Source: JACRLV01 sp045863555 (GTDB lineage: Bacteria; Planctomycetota; Phycisphaerae; UBA1845; Fen-1342). From it: 64,000 bases of DNA. The notes under the pieces are model-generated. The model was not told the DNA's origin, ran no database searches, and saw only the letters and a program-made list of their open reading frames with translations. Below, in pieces: positions 16,231 through 24,393 of this stretch. The translations under genes were made by a program, and so were the position numbers. The DNA lies in NCBI GenBank assembly GCA_045863555.1, contig BTUU01000005.1:124001-188000 (forward strand), given 5' to 3'. The stretch's first letter is position 1. Each line of letters starts with the position of its first letter.

Positions 16231-18034
16231 CCGCCGGCCGACTCGACGGACGCGACCGGCCGGGCCGCTGGCCCTCTCCGCCGCCCGCACCGCGCGGCCC
16301 TCTCGGCGCGGAACCGTCGCCGCCCCGATCCCGCATCCGCCGCTGCATTTCCTCGCGCTGCTCCGGCGTCATTGACTCCATTCGGCGCCGGCGCTGCTCG
16401 GCCCGATCCTCTCCGGCCTCCCCGTTCGATTCGCCGCGCGCTCCCGGCCCGCGTGCCGGCCCGCTCGTCGGACCTGCGCCGCTCGCCGCCGCCGGTCCGT
16501 TCTGCGCCGGCGGCGCTGGACGCTGACTGGCCGTCGTGCCCCCGCCGGTGGTGCGCGTCTCCAGCGGCGGCGTCAGGCTCACAACCTCCCCCTGCGTCAG
16601 ACCCGAAATGACATGGATCATCGTCGTGTTGTCGAGTCCGACTTCGACCGGCCGGGGCGTCAGCGTGCGGCCGGATTTCACGAACGCGGTCGCGACTCCG
16701 TCGACGCGCACCACTGCAAATGTCGGAACGAAGACCGCGTCCGGCAGTTCCTGCACGATGATCTCCGCCCGGCAACTCATGCCGGTGCGCAGCTCGGGAT
16801 TGTCTCCATCCAGAAAAACGCGCGTCGCGTAAACCTTGCGGTCCGGGTTCATGAACGCGCTCTGGGCGTCCGGCAGCGGCGCGATCGACCGCACCCGCCC
16901 GTGAAACTCGCGCCCCGGCATCGCGTCCACGCTGATTCGCACGGGCTGGCCCGGTGCGACCTTGTCGAGGCTCGATTCGTGGATCATCAGTTCCGCCATC
17001 ATCGACCCGCTCGACGGCAGGTAGATCAGCTCCTGCCGCTCGCGCACCGTCTGCCCCTCCTCCAGCGGCTGCGTCATCCCGCCCCGTCCGCCCCCGCGCG
17101 TCGACGTCGCGTACACGACCAGGCCCTCGCGCGGCGCCGTGATCTTCGCCTTGGAGATCTGCTCGTCCAGCTTCGTGAGCTTGGCCTGCTGCTGCTTGTA
17201 TTCCGCGTCCTTCGCCTTGAGATCCGCTTCCGCCTGCACCACGTCCGCGCTCGCCTTCAGCTTGGCGCGCTCCAATGCGAGTTTCGCCTGCTCGATGTCG
17301 CTCTGAAGCTGCGCCCGTTGCCGCCGGGCCGTGTAGTTTTCGAGCAGATCTTTCGCCTTGACCGCGAGGTCATACTCCAGCTCCGCCCGCTTGAACGTAA
17401 GCCGGTCCGACTCGAGTTCCGTTAGCGAAAGGTACTCCTCGTCAAACAGCCGCTCCGACCACTTGAGCTTCTCTTTCGCCCGATTCATCTCCTCGCTGGC
17501 AATCGTGATCTTTGAATCCGCCTCCGTCCGTAGCTGCGGCAGGTCGCCCTGCTCGTACTTCTCCGCGTCTTCTTCCGCAAAATCGAAGTCAAGCTGGGCC
17601 TTCGACGTGTCGCTGGCCGCCTGGTTTCGAACGACCTCCAGGTTCTCCCGCGCGCTGATGTATGCCGCCTTCGAGTTCTCCAGCCGGATCTGCTGCTCCA
17701 CGCGGTTGTCCTGAAGCTGGCTGGCGTCGAGTTCCGCCAGCAGTTCCCCCGGCTGCACCCGCGTCCCCTCGGGAATGAGGTAGATCAGCGTCACCTGCCC
17801 CTCCACCTCGTTCTTCAGCACCACCTGTTCCTGCGACTTGATCGTGCCCGCCTCGATGACGCTGATCGTCAGCGGCCCGCGCTGAACCACGAACGTCGGC
17901 GCCGTATCGCTCGCAGAGGCTAGACCGCCGGACCGAGCCAGCAGCACCCCCGCTCCGAGCGCGCCGACCACACCCACCGCGGCGATCACCGCGACGGTCC
18001 GCTTCCGGTTGATTCGATTCTCCTGGTCGCTCAT
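16217..18034 (-). CDS. MacA/HlyD-type periplasmic adaptor subunit
   Basis: A 605-residue membrane-fusion protein. Residues 12-33 are an N-terminal membrane anchor; a lipoyl-like half follows (about 60-105), then a long coiled-coil hairpin (about 110-290, rich in E, K, Q and L), the second lipoyl half starting at about 295 (KITAPREGLVVY), and beta-barrel and membrane-proximal domains to about 490. The last 110 residues are low-complexity Pro/Gly/Arg/Thr, unusual for the family, whose members normally end before 450. It should bridge the ABC transporter encoded downstream and the TolC-like protein encoded upstream. The tail may contact cell wall or is simply disordered. Confidence 0.92.
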   Translation of the reverse strand: MSDQENRINRKRTVAVIAAVGVVGALGAGVLLARSGGLASASDTAPTFVVQRGPLTISVIEAGTIKSQEQVVLKNEVEGQVTLIYLIPEGTRVQPGELLAELDASQLQDNRVEQQIRLENSKAAYISARENLEVVRNQAASDTSKAQLDFDFAEEDAEKYEQGDLPQLRTEADSKITIASEEMNRAKEKLKWSERLFDEEYLSLTELESDRLTFKRAELEYDLAVKAKDLLENYTARRQRAQLQSDIEQAKLALERAKLKASADVVQAEADLKAKDAEYKQQQAKLTKLDEQISKAKITAPREGLVVYATSTRGGGRGGMTQPLEEGQTVRERQELIYLPSSGSMMAELMIHESSLDKVAPGQPVRISVDAMPGREFHGRVRSIAPLPDAQSAFMNPDRKVYATRVFLDGDNPELRTGMSCRAEIIVQELPDAVFVPTFAVVRVDGVATAFVKSGRTLTPRPVEVGLDNTTMIHVISGLTQGEVVSLTPPLETRTTGGGTTASQRPAPPAQNGPAAASGAGPTSGPARGPGARGESNGEAGEDRAEQRRRRMESMTPEQREEMQRRMRDRGGDGSAPRGPRGAGGGEGQRPGRSRPSSRPADGPE

Positions 18035-18109
18035 GTCTGTCCCCCCACGAGGGTTGGATACTCCGTCGGCGCCCCTCTCCTTATACCCCGCTTGCCACCG
18101 CAGGTACTC

Positions 18110-20197
18110 CTACGGTCCTCCGGCCACCGCCTCAAACTCCTTCCACAGCCCCGCGTCCGACACCTCAAGGAGGCCCGTATCCCGCTGCAGGCCGAGTTCG
18201 CTCAGCCGGTAGTCGACCCGGGCCGCCGTGAGCGCGTTGACCGCCGAAAGAAGATCCTCCTGCGCTTCCAGCACGTCCCGAATCTCCGCCCGGCCCGCCT
18301 CCAGGAACAGGCTCGTGCTATCCACGCGACGCCGCGCAACGACCAGAGCCTCCGTCTGGATCCGAATCGATTCGCGCGCCTCCAGCAGCTCGCTCAGACG
18401 GTTCCGAACCGCCAGCTTGACCTGATCCTCGACCTCCTGCGCATCCCGCACCGCCGCCTCGAAGTTGATCAGACTCCCCCGATACACGTTCCGTTCGGCC
18501 GTCCGTTCCAGCGGAAGATCGATCGTCAGCAGGGCCGAGTAGCTCCCCTCATCCGGACGGAGGATCGAGTTCTCCTGCCCGGCGCTCCCCAGCGTCCGCC
18601 GTGCCCCCGCCGAGCCGCTGCCCAGCAGCGTGACGTCCGCGCGAAGCTGGTCCGCCGCGACCGCCACGACCCGCTGCGCATCAAAAACCCGCCCCACCGC
18701 CACCCGCAAATCGAGCCGTTTCTCCAGCGCAGTCCGAACCGCCCGCTCGGCGTCGAACTCATACGGCCCCGGCGTGCTTCCCTCACCCGGCTTGTCGAGC
18801 GTCACCGGAGCCGTCGCCGTCGGATATGCCAGGTCTTGCGGCGGCGTTGTCCCAGCCGGCGCCGACGCCGCCTGACTCGCCGGCATGCTCGCCCCGGGCT
18901 CAGATTCGATAATCCTGATGATGCTATCCAGCCGGCGGGCCAGCGACTCGAATTCCGCATCATCCAGGTCGATCACGGCGTCCGCTGGGAGTCCCAGCGT
19001 CGTCTTGAACGAGTCCAGTCGGCGCTGGTACGCCTCGCGGGTCGCCACCCAGCGCTGCCGCGAGCGCAACTCGTCCTGCCTCGACTGGTCGACCTGGATC
19101 TCGGGCAGTCTTCCCGCGTCCGCCAGCCGCCGGGCACGCCGCGTCGACGCGATCAGATTGCGATAGTTCTGCTCCGCATTCGCTACCTGGTCCCGCTGCT
19201 GGAGAACCGACAGATACTCGCTGGCGATATCCACGGCGAACGTCTGCTTGAACCGCTCGAACTGGTAGATCGCGTAGATGACGTCGCGCTCCGCCTGCGT
19301 CAGCGGCTCGGTCACGACAAACTCGCCCGACCCGCGCATCAGCGGCAGCGTCGCCGTCACGTCCGCGTACACGCCGCGCGAATACGGCCGCTGCTGCGTG
19401 AGCAGCGAAACCAGATCCAGCCCGATCGCTCCCGTCGCCGAGAGCCCGTTGCGGAGCCGCTTGATCGTCTCCGCGGACCCCCCGTACTCCATCCCGCGCA
19501 CGGTCTGGAGGTCCGTCCGCCCATCCTCGTCGAGCACCACATTCTGCTGGAGATTCGACTGAAACAGCGTCCGGAGAACGCCCGACCACGTAAACCGGAA
19601 CGCATCCCGCTCCAGGTCCAGCGCCAGCGCCGCCCGAAAAACCGCCTCCTTCTGCGCCTGGAAATCCCGGCTTTCGCTCGCCGCGATCTGAAGAACTTCC
19701 GTCAGTGTCAGCCGCCGCGCCGCGGGCGGGCCATCCGTCGCAGGCTGGCTCGTCGCGCGTTTGAGATAGTCGCCGTCCGGCCACTGCGGAATCGGCTCAA
19801 CGTCCCGGCTGCTGAGCGATGCGTGGCTGGCTGTCGGCAGTGCCTGATCGAGCAGCAGCCGGCGCCGCAGCGTCTGTTCGGGAGTTTCAATCGAGAAAGG
19901 CTCGGCCCGCCCCAGCGAGTCGCTCCGCGCCCGCGCGATGATCTCGTACGACGCCCGGTCCGCCTCGCGCCGGTACTCGCCCGGCGTGCACCCTCCGACC
20001 AGGCCGGCCGCCAGCAGCGCTGCGAGCCGACGCCCCGCGACCAGCCGGCTTCTGCCGGGCCGCACAGGCAGCAAGGTTCCCCGCGCACGCTGGGCGGACT
20101 TCCCCTCGAGTCGGCACCTTTCGCTCACGATTCGCAAGTCGCGATTTCCCTTCTCGAGGAGCGGCCGGCCGGGCGACACCGTGCAGTCTCGCGCCAT
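18110..20197 (-). CDS. TolC-family outer-membrane efflux lipoprotein
   Basis: An outer-membrane factor of about 695 residues, the exit duct of the efflux set. It contains the two TolC repeats: long alpha-helical segments rich in R, E, Q and L around residues 300-400 and 510-690. A lipobox (LLAAGLVGGC) marks C70 from this start, so it is probably lipid-anchored. The N-terminus is uncertain: a GTG at 20128 would give a 46-residue leader and is at least as likely as the ATG at 20197. Both repeats are longer than in typical 450-residue relatives because of insertions (about 430-500). First structural gene of the efflux operon, 75 bp upstream of the adaptor gene. Confidence 0.88.
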   Translation of the reverse strand: MARDCTVSPGRPLLEKGNRDLRIVSERCRLEGKSAQRARGTLLPVRPGRSRLVAGRRLAALLAAGLVGGCTPGEYRREADRASYEIIARARSDSLGRAEPFSIETPEQTLRRRLLLDQALPTASHASLSSRDVEPIPQWPDGDYLKRATSQPATDGPPAARRLTLTEVLQIAASESRDFQAQKEAVFRAALALDLERDAFRFTWSGVLRTLFQSNLQQNVVLDEDGRTDLQTVRGMEYGGSAETIKRLRNGLSATGAIGLDLVSLLTQQRPYSRGVYADVTATLPLMRGSGEFVVTEPLTQAERDVIYAIYQFERFKQTFAVDIASEYLSVLQQRDQVANAEQNYRNLIASTRRARRLADAGRLPEIQVDQSRQDELRSRQRWVATREAYQRRLDSFKTTLGLPADAVIDLDDAEFESLARRLDSIIRIIESEPGASMPASQAASAPAGTTPPQDLAYPTATAPVTLDKPGEGSTPGPYEFDAERAVRTALEKRLDLRVAVGRVFDAQRVVAVAADQLRADVTLLGSGSAGARRTLGSAGQENSILRPDEGSYSALLTIDLPLERTAERNVYRGSLINFEAAVRDAQEVEDQVKLAVRNRLSELLEARESIRIQTEALVVARRRVDSTSLFLEAGRAEIRDVLEAQEDLLSAVNALTAARVDYRLSELGLQRDTGLLEVSDAGLWKEFEAVAGGP

Positions 20198-20312
20198 CGG
20201 ACGGCGCCAGTCCTCATGACCACGCCGCCGCCCGGGTGTCTCGGCGAAGCGCCGCGGTTCGTCCGGTGGCCTGCGCCGCACCGCCCGCGCGCCGAACCCT
20301 CTTGGATCGAAC

Positions 20313-20504
20313 TCAATTCGTCGCGAGGTAATCGCCCAGCGATTCGACGAATGAACTGACGATCGCGTCGAGCGCCGCACGCACCGACTCCGTCACGACC
20401 TCGTCCGAGTCGATCGGGCACCCGCCCGTCCCCAGCAGTGCGCCTGCGAGAACGACCACCCAGGCCCAGCGGCGCGATACCAGCGGCGGCGTCATCGTCT
20501 TCAC
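20313..20504 (-). CDS. Small lipoprotein (63 aa)
   Basis: A tiny exported protein. The GTG at 20504 has an excellent ribosome site, AAAAGGGGA, 7 nt upstream. A basic RRW is followed by a hydrophobic segment and the lipobox LLGTGGC, so the mature peptide is only about 35 residues: acidic and then an amphipathic helix (AALDAIVSSFVESLGDYLAT). No family is recognised. It sits 115 bp before the TolC-like gene on the same strand and may be its co-transcribed partner. Confidence 0.65.
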   Translation of the reverse strand: MKTMTPPLVSRRWAWVVVLAGALLGTGGCPIDSDEVVTESVRAALDAIVSSFVESLGDYLATN

Positions 20505-20682
20505 AATCAGGTCCCCTTTTCGTGCGGCGGAATGTGTGTCCTCGATCGATCCAGCCGGCTGTCGGACGCGGCCCGCGCCCTGGGACAGGAACCCATCCGC
20601 CCGGTTCCCGCCACGCGACCGCCCGAGCCGGATGCGCTCCCACAGCGGCGGATTGCGACGACTGTGACGCAGCGGGATTCGG

Positions 20683-20711
20683 ATCATATCGCTGCCGCCC
20701 CAGCCCGTCGA
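20683..20711 (-). promoter_or_regulatory. Candidate promoter of lipoprotein/efflux operon
   Basis: On the minus strand TCGACG (20711-20706), a 17-bp spacer and TATGAT (20688-20683). It lies about 180 bp upstream of the small lipoprotein start and downstream of the acyl-CoA synthetase stop, so it could drive the lipoprotein and efflux genes. The -35 box is a weak match. Confidence 0.35.
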
Positions 20712-20787
20712 AAAGCGGCCGGGAGCACCCCTCGATCCGAACACCTCATCAACCTCATGCCCCCGCCCGAACGCCCGGCCCGGGTCG

Positions 20788-23247
20788 CTATCCCGCTCTC
20801 GCTGATCCCTTCGTCCGGTGGTCCAGGTAATGCCCGAGCGACCGCATCGCCTGGTCCGAGCTCCGAAACACTGGGATCCCCGCGGAACGCACCGCAAGCG
20901 CGAGCGGATCGTACAGCGGCCCACAGTCAACGACGAATACGAGCGGCTTCCGATACCCGCGAACCAGCCCCGGCAGTCGCGCCGGCAGCGACCCGGAGAC
21001 CGTGAGCTCCGCCGCCGTCGTCCGCAGCGCCGGCGTCAGCGGAACGACCGACACCGCCAGCGCATCCACCTCATCACAGTCCAGCAGCACCCGCGCCGCC
21101 GCCTCATACGCGTCCTCGTCCGCCATCGGTGTGAGGTCCAGCGGATTCGACGGATTCACGAGGCCGCCCAGCCGCCGCGCCGCGAGCATCTCCTTCAATC
21201 GTTCCCGTGCGGCCTCTGGCAGCGGCGCCATCTGCACCTGGTAGCGCGCGCCACGGACACCGTCCGCCATTCCGACCGCCTCATAACCCGCATTCGTGAC
21301 CACCCCGATCCGCCGGCCCCGAACCGGGACGCGATGCAGCGCCGCCGCCAGCTCCAGGAGCTGCTCAAACTCCTTGAACGTGTCTGCCACGAGCACGCCC
21401 GCCTCGCCCGCGGCCGCCGTGCACACGTCGTAGTCGCCTGCGAGCGCTGCCGTGTGCCCAGCCGCAGCACTGCGCCCGGCCGACGTCCGACCCGCCTTGT
21501 AGAGGATCACCAGCTTCCCGGCCGCCCTGGCCGCCTCCGCCGCGTGCAGGAAATCCGCACCGTCGAGCGTCGCAAAGCCCTCCGCGTAAACGGCGATGAC
21601 GTCGATGTCGTCCCGCTCAGTCAGCACACGCACGAAGTCGGAGAGGGTTAGGTCCGCCTGATTGCCGACCGAGATCGCGAGGCGCGGATTCAGAACCTCC
21701 AGGTTGCTCAGCCGCGTGATGATGAACGCCCCGCTCTGCGACACCAGCGCCACCGGCGCGGCCTGGCGCCCCAGCGCGGCGCTCGGCGGCGGCAGCTTGT
21801 GCCGCGGAATGAAAAACGTGTCGTACCGACCGGGCTCGCTCCGCACGCCCAGGCAGTTGGGCCCGAGAAATACCGGCCCCTCGCCAGCGGTCGTCCGCAC
21901 GGCCGCGATCGCCGCCGTCACGGCCGTTTGAAGCCCTTCGCTGCCTGCCGTCTCACCCGCCCCGCCGGGAATGAGAATCGCCGACCGCACCTTCCCGCTC
22001 TTGCCCGACTCGCGAATCAGCTCGGGAAGCTGCACCGCCGGCGCGGCCACGACCAGCAAATCCGCCGGCTCCGGCAACTCAGCCAGCGATGCGACGCAGC
22101 GGACGCCATCGACACTCTCGACGCCCTCTTTGACCACATAGAGATGCTCGGACGGGAACCCCTGCCCCACGATGTTCCCCAGCACCACGCGCCCGAGGCT
22201 CATGCTCGTCGCCGAAACGCCAAGCACCGCGATCGACCTCGGCTCCAGCAGCGCCCGGATCGATGCTGCCGGCCGCCGCGGTGCCGCCCGTAACGGGCTG
22301 CCGAGCCGCCCGCGACCATCGAGCGGCACGAGCCGTCCGTCCCGAAACGCGAACGGATTGACCTCCAGTTCCGCAATCCGCGGCCGAAGGACGTCCTGTC
22401 CGATTTCGGCCTGTCGCGGCGCGCCGCCCGCCGCGCTCGACGCGACCTCGCCCGCGTCAGCCCCGCCGCAGAACCGGCGCGCGACTTCAAGAAACGCGAC
22501 AAAACACCGGCGAAGCTCATCATCCGACGCCAGCCGCACGTGCCCGCGCGCCCGACCCGAGATGATCTCGTACGCCACGGTCGCTTCGAACATCGACATG
22601 AACCGCTCGACGTCGGTCTCCGTGGCTACGGCCTTCGCAACTGCCAGCCCCGGCCGCAGCGCCGAGGCGAGATATTCCGTATCCGTCCCGCCGAGACCCG
22701 CGGCGATCACGGGTCCGAATTCGCGCGTCGCACGGATCCCCACGAACAGCTCATGCCCCAGCCCCGGCCGCGCCCCTTCCACGAACTCAACGACCAGCAC
22801 ACCCTCGACGCGCGCCGCCCGCTCGTGCTCCGCGACCAGTCGCCGCGCCGCAGCCTCGATCGCGTCGGCTCCACCATCCCGCGAAACGACACGAACCGCC
22901 CCCGCTTCCGTCTTGTGCACCACGTCGGGCGAGACCAGCTTGAGCACGGCCTTGCCGCCCGGCAGCGCCGCGACCGCCTCCGCTGGCCATTCCGCGCCGT
23001 ACGGCCAGAAGACGTGCCGCGGCGGCTCGATCCCGCCGGCCCGCTGCACCAGGGCGTAGACCTCGTGCTCGTAGAGCCGCGAGCGGCCCTGCCGCGCCAG
23101 ATCACCGAGAAGATCCGCCACCGCCGCGATGTTCACGCTCGTCGGCGAACTGGCAGACCCGGGGGAAGGGCGATGCCCCGCCTGCGGCACCGCGCTCCCC
23201 AGGTTTCCGACTGTGCCTTGTCCCTTCGCCACGGCATCTCCCTTCAT
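20788..23247 (-). CDS. Acetate/acyl-CoA ligase (ADP-forming), beta-alpha fusion
   Basis: An 819-residue cytoplasmic enzyme of the NDP-forming acyl-CoA synthetase superfamily: acyl-CoA + ADP + Pi to acid + CoA + ATP, or the reverse. The ATP-grasp (beta) half comes first (about 35-300; KLVSPDVVHKTEAG is diagnostic), followed by the CoA-binding Rossmann and ligase (alpha) half (about 320-810). The phosphohistidine is in GHTAALAG, preceded by YKAGRTSAG. The order is reversed from the more common alpha-beta arrangement. The ATG at 23247 was chosen because longer frames run into the divergent ROK gene. A variable linker joins the halves. Substrate range is not readable. Confidence 0.9.
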   Translation of the reverse strand: MKGDAVAKGQGTVGNLGSAVPQAGHRPSPGSASSPTSVNIAAVADLLGDLARQGRSRLYEHEVYALVQRAGGIEPPRHVFWPYGAEWPAEAVAALPGGKAVLKLVSPDVVHKTEAGAVRVVSRDGGADAIEAAARRLVAEHERAARVEGVLVVEFVEGARPGLGHELFVGIRATREFGPVIAAGLGGTDTEYLASALRPGLAVAKAVATETDVERFMSMFEATVAYEIISGRARGHVRLASDDELRRCFVAFLEVARRFCGGADAGEVASSAAGGAPRQAEIGQDVLRPRIAELEVNPFAFRDGRLVPLDGRGRLGSPLRAAPRRPAASIRALLEPRSIAVLGVSATSMSLGRVVLGNIVGQGFPSEHLYVVKEGVESVDGVRCVASLAELPEPADLLVVAAPAVQLPELIRESGKSGKVRSAILIPGGAGETAGSEGLQTAVTAAIAAVRTTAGEGPVFLGPNCLGVRSEPGRYDTFFIPRHKLPPPSAALGRQAAPVALVSQSGAFIITRLSNLEVLNPRLAISVGNQADLTLSDFVRVLTERDDIDVIAVYAEGFATLDGADFLHAAEAARAAGKLVILYKAGRTSAGRSAAAGHTAALAGDYDVCTAAAGEAGVLVADTFKEFEQLLELAAALHRVPVRGRRIGVVTNAGYEAVGMADGVRGARYQVQMAPLPEAARERLKEMLAARRLGGLVNPSNPLDLTPMADEDAYEAAARVLLDCDEVDALAVSVVPLTPALRTTAAELTVSGSLPARLPGLVRGYRKPLVFVVDCGPLYDPLALAVRSAGIPVFRSSDQAMRSLGHYLDHRTKGSARAG

Positions 23248-23362
23248 CCACCGCCCCACTGCTGCGGCTATCATCTCAGCTTGTGATCGGCCGGACCCGG
23301 GCGCAATAAGCCCCCGCGCCCGAGAACGGCCGTCAGCTTCATTCTCCGGCAATTCCGGTGCC

Positions 23363-24307
23363 ATGGACGACCGCGGAAACCCGATCCTCGGCCTCGACAT
23401 CGGCGGCACGAAGACCGCCGTCGTTCTCGGCGACCGCGCCGGCACCATTCACGACCGAATCGTCTTCGGCACGCGCCCCGAGCGCGGATTCGAGCCGACC
23501 TTCCACGAACTCCTGGCCTCGCTTGCCGAGATGCGCGGTCGCGCGCCGCGAATCACCGGACGCGCGGCCGGCGCGATTTCCGTTTCCATCGGCGGCCCGC
23601 TTCAGATCGAGCCGGGCATCATCCTCTCTCCGCCGAACCTCCCCGGCTGGGACCATATTCCGCTCTGTGATCGGCTCGTCGAGGCAGCCGGGTTGCCAAC
23701 CTTCATCGAGCATGACGGAAATGCGGGAGCACTCGCCGAGTGGTACTTCGGCGCGGGCCGCGGACGCCGGCACCTCGTCTTTCTCACCCTCGGAACCGGA
23801 CTCGGTGCCGGACTCATCCTCAACGGCGATCTCTTCCGCGGAGCAAGCGACACCGCCGGCGAGATCGGCCACATCCGCCTCGCAGACTCCGGCCCCGTCG
23901 CCTATGGAAAGGCCGGTTCGTGGGAAGCCCTGTGCAGCGGATCGGGCATCGCGCGCCTCGCCGCCCACCGGTTCCCTCATCGCTGGCCCGATGGCCCGCC
24001 CGATCTCCCCAAGCTCGCCGACTTTGCCCGCGCCGGCGATCCAGAGGCGACTCAGGTCTTCGACGAAGCCGGCCGCTGGCTCGGCCGCGGTCTCGCGCTG
24101 CTGATCGACACGCTGAATCCCGAGCTGATCCTGCTCGGCTCGCTCGCCATCCGCCTCGGCGATCTGCTCCTCTCACCCACGCGAGCAGAACTGGCCCGCG
24201 AGGCCCTCCCATCCGCCCTCTCCGCCTGCGAAATCCTCCCGGCCGCGCTCGGCGATCGGCACGGCGACGTCGCCTCACTCTGCGCCGCCATCCGCGCCCT
24301 GAAATAA
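23363..24307 (+). CDS. ROK-family sugar kinase
   Basis: A 314-residue cytoplasmic kinase, probably acting on glucose, N-acetylmannosamine or a related hexose. The first residues carry the phosphate-binding loop ILGLDIGGTKT, the catalytic aspartate is in IEHDGNAGALAEW, and an LGTGLGAG block follows. It starts at the ATG right before this motif; longer frames overlap the promoter region of the divergent synthetase gene. The EIGH histidine is present, but the CxCGxxGC zinc cysteines that follow it in most ROK proteins are absent, so the zinc site is probably lost. It has no N-terminal HTH, so it is a kinase rather than a repressor. Converges with the DUF4838 gene. Confidence 0.92.
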   Translation: MDDRGNPILGLDIGGTKTAVVLGDRAGTIHDRIVFGTRPERGFEPTFHELLASLAEMRGRAPRITGRAAGAISVSIGGPLQIEPGIILSPPNLPGWDHIPLCDRLVEAAGLPTFIEHDGNAGALAEWYFGAGRGRRHLVFLTLGTGLGAGLILNGDLFRGASDTAGEIGHIRLADSGPVAYGKAGSWEALCSGSGIARLAAHRFPHRWPDGPPDLPKLADFARAGDPEATQVFDEAGRWLGRGLALLIDTLNPELILLGSLAIRLGDLLLSPTRAELAREALPSALSACEILPAALGDRHGDVASLCAAIRALK

Positions 24308-24342
24308 GAACCCCGCCCCCTCGCGCAAGGCTCATGATCCCC

Positions 24343-24390
24343 TGTTACCTTGTCCCCTTGTTACCTTGTTACCCTGTTCCCTCGTCCCGC
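24343..24390. repeat. Octamer tandem repeat (TGTTACCT-like, six units)
   Basis: Six 8-bp units in a row: TGTTACCT, TGTCCCCT, TGTTACCT, TGTTACCC, TGTTCCCT and CGTCCCGC. The last unit is degenerate. The array fills the gap between two convergent genes and stops 3 bp before the DUF4838 stop codon. It is a candidate variable-number repeat. Confidence 0.75.
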
Positions 24391-24393
24391 GCT

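Noticed and set aside
16217..16560. Frameshift at the end of the adaptor gene producing the Pro/Gly/Arg tail
   Set aside because: The tail is in the same frame with a normal stop, and the downstream ATPase start overlaps it as expected; it is a low-complexity extension, not a broken gene.
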